This document shows, in pieces, positions 1 through 5,419 of a stretch of 9,151 nucleotides of DNA. The stretch covers positions 1 to 9,151 of the forward strand of contig FR895402.1 in assembly GCA_000435595.1 (NCBI GenBank), read 5' to 3'. The notes beneath the pieces are model-generated. The model searched no databases, was not told where the DNA came from, and saw only the letters and a list, made by a program, of their open reading frames with translations. The stretch is from Firmicutes bacterium CAG:882 (lineage in GTDB: Bacteria > Bacillota > Clostridia > Lachnospirales > Lachnospiraceae). A program made the position numbers and the translations under genes. Positions within the stretch are counted from its first letter, which is position 1, and each line of letters begins with the position of its first letter.

Positions 1-12
1 TTGTTTAAATAT

Positions 13-80
13 TCTGATTTTTAAGAATTTAATTTTATGTAACATAAATCAAGTTTCCTAATATACACATAAAAATCAGA
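13..80. repeat. Widely spaced 11-bp inverted repeat
   Basis: TCTGATTTTTA at 13-23 is the exact reverse complement of TAAAAATCAGA at 70-80, with a 46-base AT-rich middle. It lies beyond the terminator of the lipoprotein gene and no ORF covers it. It could be an operator or a structure belonging to a gene left of the window, or chance in AT-rich DNA. Nothing else is recognisable in 1-113. Confidence 0.25.
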
Positions 81-113
81 TCCGCATGTTCTGACACCTG
101 AATCCTATCACGC

Positions 114-143
114 AAAAAGTGCTGCCCGGTATACAGGCAGCAC
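114..143 (-). terminator. Intrinsic terminator after the lipoprotein gene
   Basis: Read on the minus strand, GTGCTGCC (143-136) pairs perfectly with GGCAGCAC (126-119) around a 9-base loop and is followed by five T residues (118-114). It starts 25 bases past the lipoprotein stop codon. It is the natural end of the transcript that appears to begin near 3800. Confidence 0.88.
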
Positions 144-168
144 CAATGTTATTTATTATATGCAGCTT

Positions 169-846
169 TTATCTTTTTTCTTTTGGAAGGCTGCTTCCGC
201 CATTTCCATATAACACCTCAACATCCTTAATATCTGCAGCATCATCCTCAGCCACTTCAAATACCACCACAGCCGTCACCGTCTGACCTGCACCAATGGT
301 AAAATTCTTAAGATTACTCAAATCATTCTTGAGAAGATTCTTGAAACTCATAATCGTGCGGCTTCCGGTTCTCAATCTGAATACAGGTTCATCACCGGAT
401 ATTGAATATGTTATGTCGTCGGTCGTAATATTGGTAAGGTTATACTCAACCGCAACAAGTTGATTTCCCGGTTCAGCCTCAACAACAAATAATGTTGCAC
501 CGTCATCAGGATATTCTTTTCCTATTATACAGTCCTTATATGTAATTTCAATTCCTTCCATGTCCATATACTCAGCAAGTACGCTGTAATCATGTGTCTG
601 AGCAATTACATTTCCATTCTCGTCCGTCTCTGTCTCATCATCAACATTCATCGTATCATCAACGTCCTTAATGTCCGGAATATATGTATAATCAACTCTT
701 GTTGTCTTCACAATAAGTCTTGCTGCATAATTGGCAATAGCATTGTTCTGTTCGGTAGTAAGTTCAACGCCTTTACTGCATCCTGTCGCAAGAACTGTAC
801 ACAATACTGCTGATAACGCCAGTGAATATATCGAATGCTTTCTCAT
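169..846 (-). CDS. Lipoprotein with DUF4352-like C-terminal domain
   Basis: This 225-residue protein begins with a lipoprotein signal peptide: basic MRK, a hydrophobic stretch at residues 6-20, then ATGC with Cys23 as the probable lipidated residue. It should be anchored to the outer face of the membrane. Residues 60-85 form a very acidic linker. From about residue 105 to the end the pattern (hydrophobic strand, 'VEYNLTN', then a statement-like strand with 'FRLRTG') resembles the beta-sandwich of DUF4352-type Firmicute lipoproteins; this fold call is by eye. The start is fixed by AAGGAGG seven bases upstream of the ATG. It lies 87 bases after the histidine kinase with no terminator between, so it is probably the last gene of the two-component operon and may be an accessory or target of the sensor. 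Exact function unknown. Confidence 0.85.
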   Translation of the reverse strand: MRKHSIYSLALSAVLCTVLATGCSKGVELTTEQNNAIANYAARLIVKTTRVDYTYIPDIKDVDDTMNVDDETETDENGNVIAQTHDYSVLAEYMDMEGIEITYKDCIIGKEYPDDGATLFVVEAEPGNQLVAVEYNLTNITTDDITYSISGDEPVFRLRTGSRTIMSFKNLLKNDLSNLKNFTIGAGQTVTAVVVFEVAEDDAADIKDVEVLYGNGGSSLPKEKR

Positions 847-933
847 CTGTCGTCCTCCTTAAAAGACCTTCCGATTTTACCGTTCATCAATTATGCAAGC
901 ATATTGACGAACTTATGATTATTATATCACGCC

Positions 934-2430
934 CTATGCATTTTCGCAATCCAATTCAAACCAGAAATCAACACCATGTTCAAGATTCTCTGCCCCACAA
1001 GCCTGTCCATGAGAATTCATTATTGCTTTTACGATAGAAAGACCGACTCCGCTTCCTCCGTATTGTCTTGTTCTTGCCTTATCAACTTTATAAAATTTGT
1101 CCCATATTTTATCTATGTCCTTGTCCGGTATCTGCCTGCCGGTGTTAAATACATGTACACGCACTTTCTTTTTATCGTCACCGATATATTCCAAGCTCAC
1201 CTTTATATACGCCTGTCCACCATCCACCGATTCCACATGGTTGATTGCATTGCTTATATAATTGGTGATGACTTCCTCTATTTTAAACTGGTCAGCCCAC
1301 ACATACACAGGCTCCGAGTATTCATAAAAAAATCCGGCATTCTTCTGCTGTACCCGTATATAATTTGTCTTTACAATCTCTCCAATGTGCTTGGCAATAT
1401 CAAATCGCTCTATTGTAAGCGGATCGTTACCCGACTCTAACTGATTAAGAGTCAAAAGCTGCTTTACCATATTGTTCATCTTAGCAGCCTCATCCACTAT
1501 GACATCGCAATAGAACTGCATACTTTCCGGGTCATCGGTAACTCCGTCACGCAGCCCTTCCGCATACCCCTGAATAAGTGCAATAGGCGTCTTTAATTCA
1601 TGTGACACATTCGATATAAAGTCCTTTCTCATATTATCAATTTCTTCCCTCTTGTCAATATCCCTCTTAAGTTCGAGATTGGCTGTCTTAAGGTCAGAAA
1701 TATAATGCTTCAGATTATCGGACATCTTATTGATACTGTTACCCAGCATGCCGAGTTCGCCTTTATCATGCGACTCATATTTAACATCAAAATTCATCTG
1801 TGCCATCGCCTCGGCCGTGTATGAAAGCTGCTTTATCGGCTTAGTGAATCTGCCTGCCGCAAAATAAGCAATCACGCCTCCTACAACCATCCCCACAATA
1901 CCGACTATAATATAGAAACGGTTAGATATCCCGACATTCTTGCTTATACTGTCAAGCGGAACCTGGATTATTATATTATACATATAATTGTCATCGTTTC
2001 CGATTATCTCAAGATATGATTTCTCATCATATATATTGTAGGATGTCTGAATCACATAATTGCCGCTCTGTGAAATTATCTTGCTTTCCTTCGGTAACTG
2101 TGAAAAATAATAATCCTGCAGCCACCTTTTTGTCTTATCGCTGTCTGCCTTGAGACTATATACCTTCTCAAAATTAGAGTCAACAATAAGAGCCGTCATA
2201 TTCTGTGCCGTGCTTATATCGTACATGACCTTACCAAGTTCATCCTGATTGATATCTGCATCCGTTATAACACCTTTTATGCGGTCAAATGCCTGAAGAA
2301 GTGCCTTCTGCTGCTGCCGCATATAATATTTTTCCAAAAAAACGGCATTAAACACACAGCCGAATACCACAAGTCCTGCCATAAGAGCCATTATTAATAT
2401 CGATAATTTTAATCTTATTGAATGCTTCAT
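934..2430 (-). CDS. Sensor histidine kinase (two-component system)
   Basis: A 498-residue membrane histidine kinase that autophosphorylates and passes phosphate to the adjacent regulator. Order of parts: TM1 (about 9-32), extracytoplasmic sensor region (about 33-170), TM2 (about 171-193), HAMP linker (about 194-246), HisKA with the H-box SHELKTP (phospho-acceptor His277), then the ATPase domain with N-box NYISNAINH (key Asn394), a G1 motif reading NTG rather than the usual DxG (429-431), F-box WDKFYKVD, and G2 GGSGVGLSIV (458-467). I chose the ATG at 2428-2430 because it overlaps the regulator stop as ATGA, typical translational coupling; a GTG at 2455-2457 would add nine residues but lies inside the regulator gene. 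The architecture is ResE/PhoR-like, but the sensor region gives no ligand. Partner: the response regulator just upstream. Confidence 0.95.
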   Translation of the reverse strand: MKHSIRLKLSILIMALMAGLVVFGCVFNAVFLEKYYMRQQQKALLQAFDRIKGVITDADINQDELGKVMYDISTAQNMTALIVDSNFEKVYSLKADSDKTKRWLQDYYFSQLPKESKIISQSGNYVIQTSYNIYDEKSYLEIIGNDDNYMYNIIIQVPLDSISKNVGISNRFYIIVGIVGMVVGGVIAYFAAGRFTKPIKQLSYTAEAMAQMNFDVKYESHDKGELGMLGNSINKMSDNLKHYISDLKTANLELKRDIDKREEIDNMRKDFISNVSHELKTPIALIQGYAEGLRDGVTDDPESMQFYCDVIVDEAAKMNNMVKQLLTLNQLESGNDPLTIERFDIAKHIGEIVKTNYIRVQQKNAGFFYEYSEPVYVWADQFKIEEVITNYISNAINHVESVDGGQAYIKVSLEYIGDDKKKVRVHVFNTGRQIPDKDIDKIWDKFYKVDKARTRQYGGSGVGLSIVKAIMNSHGQACGAENLEHGVDFWFELDCENA

Positions 2431-3098
2431 TTTTCGAACTTGTACCCCAATCCCCACACAGTCTTTATATAGTCGCCCTTGTCACCCATCTTGCTTCTGA
2501 GCTTCTTCACATGTGTGTCAATCGTTCGGGCATCACCGAAATAATCATAATTCCATACATTGTTGAGGATTTTCTCTCTCGACAAGGCTATTCCTTTATT
2601 GTCGACAAAATAATTGAGGAGTTCAAATTCCTTGTAACTCAACTCTATCTCCTTACCATCTATCTTCACGGAGTGAGCCATCTTGTCAATCTCAATTCCT
2701 TCGTATTCTGTCTTGTCCTCATTAAACGAACCTGTTCTTCTTAAAATTGCTTCAACCCTCGCCACAAGAATCTTTGGGCTGAACGGCTTTGATATGTATT
2801 CATCAACGCCAAGGTTAAATCCGGCAAGTTCATCCTGCTCCTCTGACTTAGCCGTGAGCATAATAATAGGAACCTTAGAATCCTTTCTGATAGTCCTGCA
2901 CACCTCATAGCCATTCATCTTAGGCATCATTACATCTAATATTATAAGCGAAATATCCTTATCCGCATAAAAAATATCAATCGCCTGTTCGCCGTCCTCT
3001 GCTTCCACAACAGCAAAATCTTTTTTCACCAAAAAATCCCTGACCAGCTTTCTCATACGGCTCTCATCATCAACCACAAGCACCTTAAGTTTATCCAT
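2427..3098 (-). CDS. OmpR/PhoB-family response regulator
   Basis: A 223-residue DNA-binding response regulator. The receiver domain (about 3-121) has the acidic pair Asp10/Asp11, phospho-acceptor Asp55 in LIILDVMMP, the switch Thr82 (MLTAK) and Lys104 (SKPF). The C-terminal winged helix (about 127-223) shows SYKEFELL, the recognition region with RTIDTHVKKLR, and the final VWGLGYKFEK hairpin. It should bind promoters as a dimer when phosphorylated by the kinase it overlaps by four bases. A longer reading from 3119 is possible, but those extra codons contain AAAAGGAGAG, an excellent ribosome binding site eight bases before the ATG at 3096-3098, so the shorter start is preferred. It sits 78 bases after the upstream membrane protein and is probably cotranscribed. 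Sequence style is ResD/SrrA-like, but the regulon cannot be read from here. Confidence 0.95.
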   Translation of the reverse strand: MDKLKVLVVDDESRMRKLVRDFLVKKDFAVVEAEDGEQAIDIFYADKDISLIILDVMMPKMNGYEVCRTIRKDSKVPIIMLTAKSEEQDELAGFNLGVDEYISKPFSPKILVARVEAILRRTGSFNEDKTEYEGIEIDKMAHSVKIDGKEIELSYKEFELLNYFVDNKGIALSREKILNNVWNYDYFGDARTIDTHVKKLRSKMGDKGDYIKTVWGLGYKFEK

Positions 3099-3176
3099 CG
3101 CACACTCTCCTTTTGCCATATTATCGTTTTTATTTCCTACACTTTAACAGAAATGTGTGTCCGTATTGTGAAAAAA

Positions 3177-3764
3177 TCAATCAATTCCAAGCCTTTTCTC
3201 CGCTTCTTTCACTCTCTGCTCACGCTCGGTAAGCTGTGTCTCCCACCCTGCATACTTGTCAACCAGCTTATGTTCATAGTTAATTATATTTACATTATTG
3301 CTCGTTGTCGCAATATACATCATCACACCTATAACAATCACAAGTGCAATGTTCACTATAAACAGAGTTCTAACCCTCTCCTTATATTTCAATGTCTGCT
3401 GCCGCTCCGCCTGCAGTTTCTGAGTAGTATCGGCAAGCTTATATCCCACGGCACGCTCAGTTTTAAAATTAGCTGTCTGTATCGGTGGCAGCTCCGATGT
3501 CCTGGCATATTTTTTATTTATAATAATATCACGCAATCTGCATAGATACTCAAGCCCTATGACGGTAGACAGCTTATTCTGCGTTATAAGTCCTGAATAT
3601 AGAGCCACCAAAAGCTCGCCTTTATTCAAATTTACCTTCTTCATAAGCCTCTCAATAGACTTCTTTTCTTCCAACGCCTTCTCATATTCTTCCTGCGTCT
3701 CAAAGCTGTAACCGTTGACTACAAATTCAATTTCCCGGTTTTTCTCTTTATCTGCATTCGCCAT
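3177..3764 (-). CDS. Single-TM coiled-coil protein, function unknown
   Basis: A 195-residue protein I do not recognise as a named family. The N-terminal part (1-45) contains 'EIEFVVNGYSFETQEEYEKALEEKKSIE', suggesting a short strand pair followed by a charged helix. Residues 46-90 look helical and soluble, 110-131 is a charged heptad-like helix, 133-152 is one strong membrane segment (LFIVNIALVIVIGVMMYIA), and 165-195 is another charged helix ending WETQLTEREQRVKEAEKRLGID. With no signal peptide and positive residues before the membrane segment, a cytoplasmic N-terminal domain with a short outside tail is likely. It is the first gene after a strong promoter and precedes the regulator and kinase, so it may be an envelope partner of that system. 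Start supported by AAGGAAG about eight bases upstream. Confidence 0.8.
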   Translation of the reverse strand: MANADKEKNREIEFVVNGYSFETQEEYEKALEEKKSIERLMKKVNLNKGELLVALYSGLITQNKLSTVIGLEYLCRLRDIIINKKYARTSELPPIQTANFKTERAVGYKLADTTQKLQAERQQTLKYKERVRTLFIVNIALVIVIGVMMYIATTSNNVNIINYEHKLVDKYAGWETQLTEREQRVKEAEKRLGID

Positions 3765-3805
3765 AATCCCACTTCCTTAAATATATGACCTATTTATTAT
3801 ATTTT

Positions 3806-3834
3806 ATTTTAAACAGTATACCTCCCAAAGTCAA
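3806..3834 (-). promoter_or_regulatory. Sigma-A-type promoter for the two-component operon
   Basis: On the minus strand TTGACT (3834-3829, five of six consensus bases) is followed after exactly 17 bases by TAAAAT (3811-3806, five of six). Transcription would start near 3799, about 35 bases before the coiled-coil membrane protein. No comparable promoter or terminator separates the four genes downstream, so this probably drives all of them. Confidence 0.75.
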
Positions 3835-3945
3835 TTACAGAACAACGAATGCACCTATGCACATTATTACGCCTGCGGTGGCCGTTTACGGCATCTGAGT
3901 AGCGTTTTTTGTGTGATGGGAACGAGGAGGTTTCCTATTTACATT

Positions 3946-3973
3946 AAAAACGGCGATGCCTCACGGCACCGCC
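3946..3973 (-). terminator. Intrinsic terminator after the small coiled-coil gene
   Basis: Minus-strand GGCGGTGCC (3973-3965) pairs with GGCATCGCC (3960-3952), one pair being G-U, around a GTGA tetraloop. It is followed by G and five T residues (3950-3946). It begins five bases past the stop codon of the 79-residue gene and separates it from the two-component operon. Confidence 0.88.
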
Positions 3974-3978
3974 TTAAT

Positions 3979-4218
3979 TCATGCTGTCTGCTTTGTATTT
4001 CCTGCCACATAGTCCTGCAGAATCTTCTTAGCCTCCTCAGCCGTCAACTGACTGTCCCTGAGAATTCCTCCAAGCTCAGCAATTTCTTTGTCCTGTTTTT
4101 CCTTAAGCATCGCATCAAGCTCAGACTGTTCTGACTTGATTCTTGTTTTAAGTGCCTCGATAATCTCATATTTTTCTCTGATCTTGTCATCAAGACTCTT
4201 TCTCGGTCCTCTTGCCAT
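3979..4218 (-). CDS. Small charged coiled-coil protein, function unknown
   Basis: A 79-residue protein beginning MARGPRKSLDDKI, a basic patch, followed by a long charged helix with heptad spacing (about residues 10-48, e.g. IIEALKTRIKSEQSELDAMLKEK) and a second short helix LTAEEAKKILQDYV. The layout recalls small helical proteins such as DUF4315 found in conjugative elements, but no other mobile-element gene is nearby, so that is only a resemblance. The basic N-terminus could contact nucleic acid; this is inference. Start supported by GGAGG ten bases upstream. A perfect TATAAT at 4275-4280 lies upstream but without a good -35 box, so it may have its own weak promoter or be read from the DegV gene 95 bases upstream, after which I see no terminator. 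A 65-residue ORF in another frame here is a shadow. Confidence 0.75.
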   Translation of the reverse strand: MARGPRKSLDDKIREKYEIIEALKTRIKSEQSELDAMLKEKQDKEIAELGGILRDSQLTAEEAKKILQDYVAGNTKQTA

Positions 4219-4313
4219 CTCTTATTCCTCCATATAGTCAACCATATCAGGTAAATTCCCCGCCTGTTATTAATATTATATGGACAAGAGTGACATATTA
4301 TTCCATAAATTTA

Positions 4314-5189
4314 TCAGAACTCTCTGATTCCTCCAAAATAGATAAGTGAAAGCATATCCGGACCTGTATGTGCACCGATTATCGGGCTTAACATCGTAAT
4401 CTTAACCTCCGCCTCAGGTCTGCACTCCTCTATCATTTCTTTTAAGAGCTTAGCGTCCTCTATACAATCTGCACAGCTTAAATATACGGTCTTTAGTACA
4501 GCCGGATCATAGTTGGCGTTAAATCTCTCAACCATGGTCTTAAGTGCAAGCTTGTTACCACGCTTCTTATCTATGGTCTGAAGCTTACCGTTCTTATCAA
4601 TTGTAAGAATAGGCTTAATGTTGAGTGCTGTTCCCATAATCGCAGTCGCCGCCGACACTCTACCGCCTCTCTTAAGGTACATAAGATCCTCAACCTTGAA
4701 CCAGTAGTTAATATTATTGGCATGTTCTCTCAGCCACTCGGCATTCTCCTTATAGCTCATGCCTGCCTCACGATTATTGACCGCCAGCTCTGCCATCACG
4801 CCCATTCCGCCTGTTGCTCCGAGCGAATCGACAACCTCAATCTTAACTTCATCATAATCATCCTCAAGCATTCTTACTGCCATAAGTGCTGATTCGTATG
4901 TATTACTTAGTCCGCTTGAAAGGGATATATATATAATCTCCGCGCCTTCCTTCACATAGTTTTCAAAAAGCTCTATGTAATGATTAGGTGTAATCTGGCT
5001 CGTATGTGTGGTAATCTTATTTCTAAGCTTCTCATAATACTCATGCATCATGGAATCATTCTCCGGTGCTTCACAGTGAAAAGTGTCATCACCGAGAACA
5101 TACTCCATCGGTACATAGTGGATATCATGTTCTGCCGCATAATCCTTATCAATATCAATTGAGACATCCGCAAAAATATAATAGCTCAT
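4314..5189 (-). CDS. DegV family fatty-acid-binding protein
   Basis: A 291-residue cytoplasmic protein of the DegV family, whose studied members (FakB) hold a fatty acid for phosphorylation by the kinase FakA. Visible family motifs: THTSQITP (62-68), YISLSSGLSNTY (87-98), EVVDSLGATGGMG (118-130), FKVEDLMYLKRGGRVSAATA (164-183), LNIKPIL (189-195) and the C-terminal IGAHTGPDM (271-279). Length is normal for the family. The N-terminal motif is FADVSIDID where many members have a TDSxxDL form, a modest deviation. Start supported by GGAGGAG five bases before ATG. No fakA-like gene is in the window, which is usual because DegV genes are scattered and often multiple in Lachnospiraceae. Family call firm; fatty-acid role is by homology, ligand unknown. 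Confidence 0.93.
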   Translation of the reverse strand: MSYYIFADVSIDIDKDYAAEHDIHYVPMEYVLGDDTFHCEAPENDSMMHEYYEKLRNKITTHTSQITPNHYIELFENYVKEGAEIIYISLSSGLSNTYESALMAVRMLEDDYDEVKIEVVDSLGATGGMGVMAELAVNNREAGMSYKENAEWLREHANNINYWFKVEDLMYLKRGGRVSAATAIMGTALNIKPILTIDKNGKLQTIDKKRGNKLALKTMVERFNANYDPAVLKTVYLSCADCIEDAKLLKEMIEECRPEAEVKITMLSPIIGAHTGPDMLSLIYFGGIREF

Positions 5190-5228
5190 AAACTCCTCCG
5201 TTACATATCTTTATCTTATATTAAATGT

Positions 5229-5249
5229 TACAAAACAGCTTATTTTGTA
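5229..5249. promoter_or_regulatory. Palindrome just downstream of the DegV promoter
   Basis: TACAAAA (5229-5235) and TTTTGTA (5243-5249) form a perfect 7-bp inverted repeat with a 7-base centre. It lies within the first 25 bases after the predicted transcription start for the DegV gene. No T-run follows it, so it is not a terminator. Position and symmetry suit a repressor operator; the regulator is unknown. Confidence 0.3.
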
Positions 5250-5395
5250 TCACTTGTATATTTTACAACAAAAATACGGAATTGTATATATTTTTTTATT
5301 TTTCGGATATTCTTTTTCATATTTATCCCCCTGCATACTGCAAGCGTTGCTTGCAGTACTGCCACCAATAAGTAGTTTGAAAATTTTATTTTCAA
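5240..5395 (-). CDS. Doubtful small ORF of 51 codons in the repeat cassette
   Basis: From TTG at 5395-5393 an open frame runs 51 codons to TAA at 5242-5240. A second possible start, ATG at 5320-5318, gives 26 residues. Each is preceded by AGGGGG five or six bases upstream, and each AGGGGG is part of one copy of the 19-base repeat. The longer product would have a hydrophobic stretch YLLVAVLQATLAVC followed by a very basic tail (KKNIRKIKKY). The frame is the same as GH43, eight codons after its stop, so readthrough would fuse them. The predicted DegV promoter lies inside it. It may be chance; listed so that the coincidence is not lost. Confidence 0.15.
   Translation of the reverse strand: MKIKFSNYLLVAVLQATLAVCRGINMKKNIRKIKKYIQFRIFVVKYTSDTK
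5260..5288 (-). promoter_or_regulatory. Probable promoter for the DegV gene
   Basis: Minus-strand TATACA (5288-5283, four of six) is spaced 17 bases from TAAAAT (5265-5260, five of six). The start would be near 5253, giving a leader of about 64 bases. A small TTGTA/TACAA inverted repeat (5254-5268) overlaps the -10 box. Confidence 0.4.
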
Positions 5396-5416
5396 ACTTA
5401 TCCCCCTGCATACTGC
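5323..5416. repeat. Two 19-bp direct repeats interleaved with two hairpins
   Basis: TTATCCCCCTGCATACTGC occurs exactly at 5323-5341 and again at 5398-5416, a period of 75 bases. Between and over the copies are two strong inverted repeats: 5336-5345 with 5349-5358 (10 bp, 3-base loop, extendable by three pairs past a one-base bulge) and 5374-5383 with 5389-5398 (10 bp, 5-base loop, AT-rich). Neither is followed by a T-run on either strand, so they do not look like terminators. The cassette begins three bases past the GH43 stop codon. It looks like a repeated extragenic palindrome or small non-autonomous element; family unknown. Confidence 0.7.
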
Positions 5417-5419
5417 TTT

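Noticed and set aside
976..1440. 154-codon plus-strand ORF opposite the histidine kinase
   Set aside because: It is antisense to conserved ATPase-domain motifs, has no ribosome binding site and resembles no known protein.
2428..2457. GTG start nine codons upstream for the histidine kinase
   Set aside because: It lies within the regulator gene, and the ATG at 2430 overlaps the regulator stop as ATGA, the usual coupled arrangement.
3120..3176. Separate promoter for the response regulator
   Set aside because: A GATAAT near 3121 would start transcription inside the ribosome binding site, and other -10/-35 pairs here match only about half of consensus.
3881..3910. Plus-strand hairpin GCCGT/ACGGC followed by a T-run as a terminator
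   Set aside because: The stem is only five pairs, the T-run starts 12 bases after it, and no plus-strand gene precedes it.
4044..4241. 65-codon ORF overlapping the 79-residue gene
   Set aside because: It is an alternative frame of the same DNA. The 79-residue frame has the better ribosome binding site, a coherent coiled-coil pattern and a terminator placed right after its stop.
5336..5398. The two hairpins after GH43 as intrinsic terminators
   Set aside because: Neither stem is followed by a T-run on either strand; repeat-element hairpins fit better.
5374..5398. FabT-like operator (AGTTTGA...TCAAACT) near the DegV gene
   Set aside because: The half-sites resemble it, but the spacing between them is much longer than in FabT sites, and the palindrome lies upstream of the predicted promoter within the repeat cassette.
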